A DNA stretch of 45,072 nucleotides from Bacteroidales bacterium (lineage in GTDB: Bacteria; Bacteroidota; Bacteroidia; Bacteroidales; Bacteroidaceae), in NCBI GenBank assembly GCA_012517855.1, contig JAAYUD010000070.1:1-45072 (forward strand). The letters run 5' to 3'. This document shows positions 10,401 through 17,525 of this stretch, in pieces (the stretch's first letter is position 1; each line of letters opens with the position of its first letter). Both the position numbers and the translations under genes were made by a program. A model generated the notes under the pieces. The model saw nothing but the letters and a program-made list of their open reading frames with translations, had not been told where the DNA came from and ran no database searches.

Positions 10401-11481
10401 CTGTATTCCTGATTCGGAAAAAGAAAGAATATTCGAAACTTTCTATCAGTTGCATGGCGATAAGATTGCAGCTACTATGGGAACAGGTATCGGACTTTCG
10501 TATGCTAAGGCGTTGGCTGAAGCTCACCATGGCGGTTTGAGGATAGAAGATAACCAGGGAGGTGGCTCTAAGTTCATTCTTTCGCTTCCTATTGAAAAAG
10601 GGAAAGTGCAAAATGTGCAATCGATAGCGCCAGAAGTGACTACCGAGGGGAGTACACAATCCAAGGGAATAGTGTTGCAAAAAGGCTTTAAATCTGTTGT
10701 TTTATTGGTTGAAGATAATGTGGAATTGTTAGAGATGACGGCTGATTCGTTGCAGCAATGGTATTGTGTGCTAAATGCTCGTAACGGACAGGAAGCTCTG
10801 GAAGTGTTGGCCAACGAGGAGGTCAATGTGATAGTAAGTGATGTAATGATGCCTGAAATGGATGGGCTGGAGCTATGCAATAAAGTCAAATCGGATATAA
10901 ATTATTCGCATATTCCGGTTATTTTGCTGACTGCGAAAACGACACTTGAATCGAAAGTGGAAGGAATGGAAAACGGTGCGGATGCATATATCGAAAAGCC
11001 TTTTTTAGTACAGCAGGTACGTTTGCAAATAGACAATCTGTTGAAATTGCGTCAAGCTTTCCATCAATTGATGATTTCGTTTCAAGATAGCGGCGATAAT
11101 GGCTCAATAATGACCGATTATGGTTTGACGCAAAAGGATTGTAAGTTCACCGCAGACTTGCAGGCTTTATTGACCGATCGGTTAGCGGATGAGAACTTCT
11201 CGCTGGATACGCTGGCCGAAGAACTTAACATGAGCCGTTCAAGTTTTTATCGAAAGATAAAAGCGTTGTCGGGGATGTCGCCCAACGACTATATGAAATC
11301 TGTAAGAATGAATAAAGCGGCAGAACTCATCGGGCAGGGAGAGCGAATTTCGGAAGTCGCTGCACAAGTAGGCTTCTCCTCTTCTTCTTATTTCGCTAAG
11401 TGTTTTAAAGCACAATTTGGAGTGCTACCCAAAGAATTTGTGCTTAAAAAGGATGTACATAATAATAGTATAAAAGCATAA
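7471..11481 (+). CDS. Hybrid two-component system regulator (HTCS)
   Basis: A 1336-residue fusion of sensor, kinase, receiver and transcription factor, typical of Bacteroides polysaccharide-utilisation loci. Order: signal peptide (about 1-26), periplasmic two-bladed beta-propeller repeats of the Reg_prop type (recurring IWxGTxxGL-like motifs), a Y_Y_Y domain ending near residue 770, one membrane helix (about 774-797), a HisKA domain with the phospho-accepting His at about 832 (MHEIRTP), an ATPase domain (NAIKYA, GTGIGLSYA), a receiver with phospho-acceptor Asp about 1124 (VSDVMMPEMDG), and an AraC helix-turn-helix domain at the end (SRSSFYRKIKALSGMSPNDY). It senses an oligosaccharide in the periplasm and should activate the adjacent SusC/D operon. 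A start at the third Met (7477) is equally possible. Confidence 0.95.
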   Translation: MQMMKKLYFLFLCIILLIGTRTVNASPSFFFRKYMAANGLSHNTVLCGLQDSYGFIWLGTSNGLNCYDGNNNVVYRNMLNESFSFENNFVISLFEENRNIWIGANYGLYVYNRASNKFSRFAKTTRYGVVISSEVRRVIKARNNMIWISTLGQGLFIYNPKDGYLYQNSIHASYTCDICQGSDGILYVSSMQGELLRFSEDGKYLGSYSIPNYANIKEMNCLKNVNGEIWMGAGGSLYKLNKSTNKLEKYDSNTYFGSIHCLLRYSSQEILVGTDKGLYLFNVITRLYQRKDNPLDYRSLSDQAVNAMMWDKEGSLWVMTNLGGVNYMSKQSTLFNFYSLQSNDGRGNVVSKKIVGSFCETKGGNVWVGTQNGLYYYNKSTKQIFPYRGGILSGDVRSIMQDGSKLWLGTYNNGIRVINLKNGNVKAYTYSKKIPYTICSNSVYCIYKIRKGDIYVGTNWGLCRYDSIRDRFMLISTMSSMTSITDMLEDASGNLWVATSNCGVMFLDTHTGKWRHYAYEKNNSHSITSNSVIKLFRDSNNTIWFGTNGGGLCSFDPRIDGFINFDPNNTILPNSVIYAMEQDKEGCFWISTNAGLTKINPTNKADIHQYTVGDDLWGGSFSQHSSIFTSQGEMLFGSINGFYSFFPQKLTEKGSFVPIYITDISFPYLAEGDKEKERLHLNKPLYMEREIVLPYKDNSFSIHFVALRYGNPSKARYSYMLKGVNEQWAQETESNVASYVSLSPGKYEFLLRENNSGGKEASLWIIVMPPWYRSNLAYFVYILLILLVGYYVFKGSQTIIRKKIHRQMEEHQLQQEQEAYKSKIKFFVNLMHEIRTPLSLISLPLERMQEEKQNAINEKYIAVIHKNLDYLLGVTNQLLDFEKVENGALALNLEEYDIKSILNGIYNQFVGYANLKGIELKLILCDQDVISLVDKDKIGNILVNLMGNAIKYARQKIEMELICTLSNYEIWVCDDGVCIPDSEKERIFETFYQLHGDKIAATMGTGIGLSYAKALAEAHHGGLRIEDNQGGGSKFILSLPIEKGKVQNVQSIAPEVTTEGSTQSKGIVLQKGFKSVVLLVEDNVELLEMTADSLQQWYCVLNARNGQEALEVLANEEVNVIVSDVMMPEMDGLELCNKVKSDINYSHIPVILLTAKTTLESKVEGMENGADAYIEKPFLVQQVRLQIDNLLKLRQAFHQLMISFQDSGDNGSIMTDYGLTQKDCKFTADLQALLTDRLADENFSLDTLAEELNMSRSSFYRKIKALSGMSPNDYMKSVRMNKAAELIGQGERISEVAAQVGFSSSSYFAKCFKAQFGVLPKEFVLKKDVHNNSIKA

Positions 11482-11556
11482 CTTCTGATCGGAAAAACTT
11501 TTTCTATTGTTATTGGTAAGTAAGATTCGTGTAATAAATTAAAATAGTATAAGATT

Positions 11557-12663
11557 ATGAAACGGAATATCAAGAAACTCACAACTCTAATTTTGGCAGT
11601 AAGTTTCTTTGCTTCGGCCCAAGCCGCGACATTGAAAGGGGGAGGGTATACTTCAAAGGATGCTACCACAGCGATTAACGCATTTCACAAAACGTTTTAC
11701 AACCCAGAGATGAAACTATATGCCATTTCTTCCGATATGAAAGGAAGAGCTGCTATTTGGGTGCAAGCCATTTATTGGGATATGGCGATGAATGCTTACA
11801 AACGGACTAAAAGTCCTAAATACCGCCAGATGATAGAAGATATCTATCAAGGAGGCTATGAGCAATACGATAAATACAATTGGAATAATAATGTAGAATG
11901 GTTTATTTACGACGACATGATGTGGTGGATCATTTCTTTGGGAAGAGCCTACCAGCTAACAGGAGAACCTAAATACTTGGCACATGCTGCCGCAGGGTTT
12001 TATCATGTTTGGAAAGAAGGTTATGATACCGAACGGGGAGGTATGTGGTGGAATTTCAAACATGATGCCAAGATGTCGTGTATCAATTATCCGACAGTTG
12101 TCGGTGCGATGACTCTTTTTGAAATAACTCGGGATAGCGATTATCTGCAAAAAGCGGAAAATCTGTATGAATGGTCACGAAAAGTGTTTTTCAATCGTTC
12201 GACGGGATGCGTAGCAGACAATATGCATTACCATTTTCAACGCCCTAATGGTATGGATATCGATTGGACTGCCCAACTTTATAATCAAGGAACATTTATA
12301 GGCTCAGCTACTATGCTTTATAAGGCGACTCAAAAGAAATCATACCTAAATGACGCTATTTTGGCGGCAAACTATGTGCGTTATACCATGTGCGATAAAA
12401 ATGGACTGTTGCCATATAAAGATGGTATAGAACAGGGTATTTATGCTGCTATTTTCGGACAATATATGGTGCGTCTTGTAGAAGATGCTCATCAACCACA
12501 ATACCTCGAATGGTTGCGCTATAATATCAAAACGGCATGGAACAATCGAGACATGCAGCGCGATATTACGTACAAAAATGCTGCTATCGCTTGTCCGAAA
12601 GGAGTGATGGAAAGCTATGATGCGAGTGCTTGTCCTGCATTAATGCAGCTTATATTGCCATAA
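11557..12663 (+). CDS. GH76 family alpha-1,6-mannanase-like glycoside hydrolase
   Basis: Secreted 368-residue protein resembling glycoside hydrolase family 76, whose members are endo-acting alpha-1,6-mannanases on fungal mannan backbones. A type I signal peptide ends near residue 23 (ASAQA|ATL), suggesting a periplasmic enzyme. The (alpha/alpha)6 barrel pattern can be followed through repeated aromatic helices. The hallmark adjacent aspartates are in YDDMMWW (Asp119-Asp120), the catalytic pair in this family. Length is normal for a single-domain GH76. It starts 75 bases after the HTCS stop on the same strand and may be read through from it. It is the only clue to the substrate of the first locus. 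Confidence 0.88.
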   Translation: MKRNIKKLTTLILAVSFFASAQAATLKGGGYTSKDATTAINAFHKTFYNPEMKLYAISSDMKGRAAIWVQAIYWDMAMNAYKRTKSPKYRQMIEDIYQGGYEQYDKYNWNNNVEWFIYDDMMWWIISLGRAYQLTGEPKYLAHAAAGFYHVWKEGYDTERGGMWWNFKHDAKMSCINYPTVVGAMTLFEITRDSDYLQKAENLYEWSRKVFFNRSTGCVADNMHYHFQRPNGMDIDWTAQLYNQGTFIGSATMLYKATQKKSYLNDAILAANYVRYTMCDKNGLLPYKDGIEQGIYAAIFGQYMVRLVEDAHQPQYLEWLRYNIKTAWNNRDMQRDITYKNAAIACPKGVMESYDASACPALMQLILP

Positions 12664-12796
12664 GTGCAATATACCGAAGGCATAAAATGACGATTAGGAT
12701 GTTTCTTGTTCAAATAGAGAAATCCCTAATGCGACGACGTAGCTGGCGACTTGCATAATTGACTTATTAGTATTGTTGGTCATAGTGTACAAAAAA

Positions 12797-12828
12797 AATC
12801 AGCCGGAACTTAAAAGCTCCGGCTGATT
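12797..12828 (-). terminator. Rho-independent terminator of pnp
   Basis: On the minus strand a stem with arms AATCAGCCGGA and TCCGGCTGATT (plus positions 12797-12807 and 12818-12828) and a 10-base loop is followed by a run of T. It lies about 40 bases after the pnp stop. No separate terminator for the convergent GH76 gene was seen. Confidence 0.9.
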
Positions 12829-12869
12829 ATATTTATATCTCATCGCAAGTTGATGCGGACGATTATTAC

Positions 12870-15125
12870 TTAGTCCTTATTTTCATCTTCCTGATGAGTA
12901 CGAGGTCCATCATTTCTTCTTGGCCCGTGATTACTATATTCGCCACGAGGTCTGCGTTCTCTTTCGGGAGCTTCGGGCATTCCTTCGGGACGAGGAAGCA
13001 ATACTTTGCGAGAAAGTTTGAATTTGCCTGTCTTTGGATCAATATCGAGTAGCTTGACATCAATATCGTCACCTTCCTTAAGACCGGCTTCCTCTACTGT
13101 TTCAAGACGTTTCCAATCTATCTCGGAGATGTGGAGTAAACCATCTTTTCCAGGTAAGAATTCAACAAAAGCACCATAAGGCATGATTGAACGGATTTTG
13201 CCTCTGTATACTTCTCCAACTTCAGGAACAGCAACAATCCCTTTAATCATTTTGACGGCTTCCTCAATACTCTGTTTGTTGACTGCCGAGATTTCAATCT
13301 TTCCGGTATTGCCTTCTTCTTCAATAGAGATATTGGCACCGGTCTTTTCTTGTAGACCTTGAATAATCTTACCGCCCGGGCCTATTACAGCTCCAATAAA
13401 CTCTTTTGGAATGATTAAGTTTTCAATACGTGGTGCGTGATCTTTGAGGTCTGTGTGAGGTTCTGGAATTACTTCGAGAATTTTGCCCAATATGTATTCG
13501 CGTCCTTGTTTGGCTTGCATTAATGCTTTTTCCAAAATTTCAAAACTAAGTCCGTCGCATTTGATATCCATCTGTGTAGCTGTCAATCCATTGCAAGTAC
13601 CTGTTGTCTTGAAATCCATGTCACCAAGGTGGTCTTCATCACCCATTATATCGGAGAGAATAGCGTATTTGTCTTCTCCCGGGTTTTTGATAAGTCCCAT
13701 GGCAATACCCGAAACCGGCTTTTTGATAGGGACACCTGCATCCATCAGTGCCATTGTTCCGGCACAAACAGTAGCCATTGAAGAAGAACCATTTGATTCC
13801 AATATATCTGATACAATGCGGACTACATACGGATAATTTTTAGGGATCATACGTTTCAAAGCTCGGTGAGCTAAGTTTCCGTGTCCTATTTCACGACGGC
13901 CTACGCCACGTTGTGATTTGGCTTCGCCTGTACAGAAAGGAGGAAAGTTGTAGTGCAATAAGAAACGCTCTTTGCTCTGGTCGAGCACGTTGTCGATTTG
14001 CTTTTCGTCGTCTTTGGTACCCAAGGTAACCGAAGTTAGCGACTGAGTTTCGCCACGGGTGAAGATAGCCGAGCCGTGAGGGCCTGGAAGGTAACCGACT
14101 TCGCCCCAGATAGGACGGATCTCGTTTGGAGTACGTCCGTCAAGGCGCTTGCCTTCGTCAAGGATGCAGCGCCGCATAGCTTCGCGTTCTACGTCAGAGT
14201 AGTAGCGGTCTATCAGGGCATTTTTCTCTGCAAGTTCCTCTTCAGAAAGGTTTTCTTTATTTGCTTCGTTGTATTTTTCTTTGAATTCGTCGCGGATAGC
14301 ATGGAACGCATCTTCTCTTTCGTGCTTGCTTTTGTCACCTGCTTCAACAATTGCATAGCACTTGGGGTAGGTGGCGTCGTGAAGTTCTTTGCGAAGATCT
14401 TCGTCGTTTATTTCGTCGCTATATTCGCGCTTTTTAGTAGAACCTACTTCTTCTGCCAGCTCCATTTGGGCTTTGCACTGCGCTTTGATAGATTCATGAG
14501 CTACTTTCATTGCTTCGAGCAATTCTGCTTCAGAGCATTCATCCATTTCGCCTTCTACCATCATGATATTGTCGTAAGTAGCACCTACCATAATATCCAT
14601 ATCGGCTTTGGCCAATTGATCGAAAGTAGGATCAACGACGTATTTACCGTCAACTCGAGCAACACGTACTTCAGAGATAGGCCCTTCAAAAGGAATATCC
14701 GATACTGCGAGAGCGGCCGAAGCTGCTAGTCCGGCCAATGCATCCGGTACATCGACACCGTCTGCCGAGAAAAGAATAATATTAACGTATACTTCGCAGT
14801 GATAATCTGCTGGGAATAATGGGCGAAGAGCACGGTCTACTAGTCGACACGTAAGTATCTCGTAGTCGGATGCTCTACCTTCACGTTTGGTAAAACCGCC
14901 TGGAAAGCGGCCAAAAGCTGCGAACTTTTCTCTGTACTCTACCTGTAACGGCATGAAATCTGTTCCGGGAACTGCCTCTTTAGCGGCACAAACAGTAGCT
15001 AACAACATGGTTTTGCCCAAGGTTAGCATAACAGCACCATCTGCCTGTTTTGCCAATTTTCCCGTCTCGAGTTTGATGGTTCTACCATCACTTAACTCGA
15101 TTGTTTTAACAATCGGTTTGATCAT
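12870..15125 (-). CDS. pnp: Polyribonucleotide nucleotidyltransferase (PNPase)
   Basis: Core RNA-decay enzyme that phosphorolyses RNA 3' to 5' and can also polymerise NDPs. At 751 residues it is slightly longer than the usual 700-720. Domain order: first RNase PH domain (about 1-140, with [20 protein letters not shown]), helical linker, second RNase PH domain (about 330-560, with [28 protein letters not shown] and [16 protein letters not shown], the metal and phosphate sites), KH domain ([19 protein letters not shown]), S1 domain ([18 protein letters not shown]). The C-terminal tail is rich in Arg, Pro and acidic residues, as in Bacteroidetes PNPases. A TATCTTTG box sits about 40 bases upstream and a strong terminator follows. 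Confidence 0.98.
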   Translation of the reverse strand: MIKPIVKTIELSDGRTIKLETGKLAKQADGAVMLTLGKTMLLATVCAAKEAVPGTDFMPLQVEYREKFAAFGRFPGGFTKREGRASDYEILTCRLVDRALRPLFPADYHCEVYVNIILFSADGVDVPDALAGLAASAALAVSDIPFEGPISEVRVARVDGKYVVDPTFDQLAKADMDIMVGATYDNIMMVEGEMDECSEAELLEAMKVAHESIKAQCKAQMELAEEVGSTKKREYSDEINDEDLRKELHDATYPKCYAIVEAGDKSKHEREDAFHAIRDEFKEKYNEANKENLSEEELAEKNALIDRYYSDVEREAMRRCILDEGKRLDGRTPNEIRPIWGEVGYLPGPHGSAIFTRGETQSLTSVTLGTKDDEKQIDNVLDQSKERFLLHYNFPPFCTGEAKSQRGVGRREIGHGNLAHRALKRMIPKNYPYVVRIVSDILESNGSSSMATVCAGTMALMDAGVPIKKPVSGIAMGLIKNPGEDKYAILSDIMGDEDHLGDMDFKTTGTCNGLTATQMDIKCDGLSFEILEKALMQAKQGREYILGKILEVIPEPHTDLKDHAPRIENLIIPKEFIGAVIGPGGKIIQGLQEKTGANISIEEEGNTGKIEISAVNKQSIEEAVKMIKGIVAVPEVGEVYRGKIRSIMPYGAFVEFLPGKDGLLHISEIDWKRLETVEEAGLKEGDDIDVKLLDIDPKTGKFKLSRKVLLPRPEGMPEAPERERRPRGEYSNHGPRRNDGPRTHQEDENKD

Positions 15126-15160
15126 AAAAAATATTTAATCTATTTCGTCTAAAATTGACG

Positions 15161-15168
15161 CAAAGATA
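15161..15168 (-). promoter_or_regulatory. Promoter -7 box of pnp
   Basis: On the minus strand TATCTTTG matches the Bacteroides -7 consensus TAnnTTTG and lies about 36 bases upstream of the pnp start codon. The -33 element is poor. Confidence 0.6.
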
Positions 15169-15251
15169 CATAATATTCGTCCAATTTGGTGTAAATGAGA
15201 TAAAAAAGTTTGATTAAAATACTTTTTTAAGTAAATGCCGGGGTAAAACTG

Positions 15252-15281
15252 TTTGAATAAATATGAAAAGCAGTATATTTG
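15252..15281 (+). promoter_or_regulatory. Bacteroides-type promoter of the thioredoxin-like gene
   Basis: TTTG at 15252-15255 and TATATTTG at 15274-15281, separated by 18 bases, match the -33/-7 consensus of the Bacteroides primary sigma factor. The start codon of the downstream gene follows 22 bases later. Confidence 0.65.
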
Positions 15282-15303
15282 CGTTCTAAAATAACAATGA
15301 CAA

Positions 15304-16458
15304 ATGATGAAGAAGATAATTTGTGCCTCAATAGTCGTGTTGGCTTTATGTGCTTGTAATTCAAAGTCTAAATTTAATATTCAAGGCGAAGTAGCCGGCG
15401 CGGACGGAAAGACTATTTATTTTGAATCGTCGGGTTTGGAAAGCATCGTACCACTTGATTCAGCCAAATTGAAAGGAGACGGTTCGTTTGAATTCAGCGG
15501 TAAGCGTCCTGAATCTCCAGAATTTTATAGGTTAAGAATCGGCGATAAAATTATCAATCTTTCTATAGATTCTACAGAAACGGTTACTGTCAAGACTCAA
15601 TACGGCAATTTTTCTACAAATTATTCTGTGCAAGGTTCAGCCAATTGTACGAAAATAAAAGAACTTACGTTGAAACAAATTCAACTGCAAAATATTGTCG
15701 ATTCATTGGCGAAGGCTGTTCAAACCGGAGTTATCACTAACGATATTTACGAAGCCAAAGTAAATGATTTGATGAAGCGCTATAAGGATGATGTGAAATT
15801 GAATTATATTTTTGCTCATCCGGACGCTACTTATGCTTACTTTGCTTTGTTTCAAAAGTTGAACAATTATTTGATCTTTGATCCGTTGAATAGCAAGGAA
15901 GATATCAAATGTTTCGGGGCGGTGGCAACCAGCTTGGATATAAAGTACCCTAACTCTGAACGTTCTAAAAATCTATATAATATAGTTATAAAGGGAATGA
16001 GGAATACTCATGCTCCTCATCAAAAAGTGCTTGAAATACCCAAAAATAAGGTCCAGGAGGCTGGCGTTATCGATATTAGTCTAAGAGATCTTCATGGCAA
16101 TATTCAACGTCTCACTTCGTTGAAAGGTAAAGTCGTGTTGCTTGATTTTACTGTTTATCAGAGCGCTGTTGCCGCTCCTCATAATTTGAAGCTTCGCGAG
16201 CTATATAAAAAGTATGCTTCCAGTGGTCTCCAAATCTATCAGGTTTCGCTTGATGCTGATGAACATTTCTGGAAAACCTCTGCCGACAATTTGCCATGGA
16301 TCTGTGTACGCGATGAAAATGGCGTCAATTCGAGCATTGCCAATCTATATAATGTGAAGAAGATACCAACCTTCTTCTTGATAAACCGCAACAACGAATT
16401 GAAAGCAAATAGCAATAATATTAAGAATCTAGAGGCGGCTATCAAAGCTTTACTTTAA
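15304..16458 (+). CDS. TlpA/thioredoxin-like lipoprotein lacking the CXXC redox site
   Basis: Lipoprotein of 384 residues with the layout common in Bacteroidetes: lipobox ALCAC at about residue 18, a DUF4369-like N-terminal beta domain (about 23-115, FNIQGEVAGADGKTIYFES), a helical linker, and a C-terminal thioredoxin/AhpC-TSA-like domain (about 250-384, LKGKVVLLDF to IPTFFLINRNNEL). In relatives the strand LLDFxA is followed by WCxxC, the thiol-disulfide exchange site. Here the same place reads TVYQSAVAAPHN (about 285-296) with no cysteine. The cis-proline loop (KKIPTFF) is kept. It therefore cannot do ordinary thiol-disulfide exchange and may be a binding or structural relative. It has its own promoter and stands alone. 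Confidence 0.85.
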   Translation: MMKKIICASIVVLALCACNSKSKFNIQGEVAGADGKTIYFESSGLESIVPLDSAKLKGDGSFEFSGKRPESPEFYRLRIGDKIINLSIDSTETVTVKTQYGNFSTNYSVQGSANCTKIKELTLKQIQLQNIVDSLAKAVQTGVITNDIYEAKVNDLMKRYKDDVKLNYIFAHPDATYAYFALFQKLNNYLIFDPLNSKEDIKCFGAVATSLDIKYPNSERSKNLYNIVIKGMRNTHAPHQKVLEIPKNKVQEAGVIDISLRDLHGNIQRLTSLKGKVVLLDFTVYQSAVAAPHNLKLRELYKKYASSGLQIYQVSLDADEHFWKTSADNLPWICVRDENGVNSSIANLYNVKKIPTFFLINRNNELKANSNNIKNLEAAIKALL

Positions 16459-16520
16459 AGCCGTTCTTAGTTTCGAAGGGGATATTTATCTGTTCTTAGA
16501 TGGTTTGACATGAATGTTTT

Positions 16521-16651
16521 TGCGTCGTAAAAACGACGTATGCCCCTAAAAATATTTTCGTCCATACGTTTTCAAAAAAACTTAAGGACGTCACCGGAAA
16601 AACTAACATACGACACTTTCGGCTCACAATTGTAAGTCAAAAGTGTCGTAT
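16521..16651. repeat. Cluster of three hairpins sharing CGTATG/CATACG and CGTCG words
   Basis: First hairpin: CGTCGT, AAAA loop, ACGACG at 16523-16538. Second: ACGTATG starting near 16536 pairs with CATACGT near 16563. Third: ATACGACACTTT at 16608-16619 pairs perfectly with AAAGTGTCGTAT at 16640-16651 across a 20-base loop. The third could end the transcript of the upstream gene but has no T run. Role unknown. Confidence 0.5.
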
Positions 16652-17069
16652 CCTGTTTATGCTACAAGGTATCGTCTGTATCAAAAGTGGTTTGATTAAT
16701 ACTCTTTGCTACCTCCGTATGACACCATATCGTGCAGCCACACAGTAAGTTAACGATGCACCGTATACGACGCCAGCGGGAAAAGGTCCGAAAATCGACC
16801 CTAGAGTATACTGTAGACTCCTTATTTTCAGCGGACCTTCCTTTAGAATCATTCTAAACGACACTCTACAGATAGTTGGGAGCCCGATTTGTACATACAA
16901 CGAGTGTACTTCATTCCTTTTGATAAGTACTTTATTTCCGGCAACCGCTTTTACATCTTATTTGGTGATCAGTACTAAATATCTTTTCGCTTTCGTAGCT
17001 GCATACTTCCATTGACACAGTGATGCGCAAGTCGATAAATGGTACTCCTGAATCTGTCGAAAAATGAAT

Positions 17070-17095
17070 AAGTATCTGTATTCCGATACTTTTTT
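17070..17095 (+). terminator. Weak terminator-like hairpin
   Basis: AAGTATC (17070-17076) pairs with GATACTT (17085-17091) over an 8-base loop and is followed by T residues. The 7-bp AT-rich stem is weak and it lies over 600 bases after the nearest plus-strand gene. Confidence 0.3.
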
Positions 17096-17147
17096 ATCTA
17101 GATGGAAGTAGTTCGCTACAAAAACAGGGATTTTACAGGGAGTTCTT

Positions 17148-17236
17148 GAAAAATGATAAGGACGAAAATAAAAGTTTGTCTTGAAGAAAATAAAAGTTTA
17201 TACTTACGAACATTTATTTTCGTCCTTATGAATTTC
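17148..17236 (+). repeat. Dispersed palindromic repeat, copy 1
   Basis: Element of about 88 bases bounded by inverted ATAAGGACGAAAATAAA arms (left about 17156-17174, right about 17214-17230). The same element occurs in reverse orientation at 44948-45036. The right-hand half (TAAAAGTTTATACTTAC onward) matches that copy over about 45 bases with one mismatch. It has no coding capacity and is probably a small mobile or REP-like intergenic repeat. Confidence 0.75.
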
Positions 17237-17451
17237 TCACTGTCTATCAATGCGTTGCGCTCGGTTGCCTATCCCTGTATCTTTGATTGACTTGTGTATG
17301 GGTGATAATAAAAAGCGAAAATAGCGGTCTGAAGTACTTCTGGACGACATTGGGATAAGAAAGTACCGGAAGAGAAAGATAAAGATACTAAATGAAGGAT
17401 GCTTTTCTGCAAAAGTAGGGCGAATAACTTATTGTCGGATCATATAAGAAA

Positions 17452-17496
17452 AACAAGAATGCCGCTTATTCTTAAGAGAAATGCGGCATCCTTGTT
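17452..17496 (-). terminator. Terminator of the acyl-CoA synthetase gene
   Basis: On the minus strand AACAAGGATGCCGC pairs with GCGGCATTCTTGTT (plus positions 17452-17465 and 17483-17496; one G-T pair) over a 17-base loop, then TTTTTC. It lies about 30 bases after the stop codon. Confidence 0.85.
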
Positions 17497-17525
17497 TGAA
17501 TTTTATGTAAACTCTATAAACGTTT

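Larger units (their letters stand above)
16459..17525. other. 1.07-kb gene-free region with hairpins and a dispersed repeat
   Basis: No convincing gene lies here. It contains a hairpin cluster at 16521-16651, a short stem followed by T residues at 17070-17095, one copy of a palindromic dispersed element at 17148-17236 and the terminator of the acyl-CoA synthetase gene at 17452-17496. The stretch 16680-17060 shows no structure I can name. Confidence 0.6.

Noticed and set aside
14076-14729. 217-codon open frame opposite pnp
   Set aside because: It is antisense to the conserved pnp coding sequence, is rich in Phe and Cys as expected of a shadow frame and has no recognisable domain.
16709-16900. 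Small minus-strand open frame in the 16.5-17.5 kb gap
   Set aside because: No motif, no good ribosome-binding context and surrounding sequence is repeat- and hairpin-rich.
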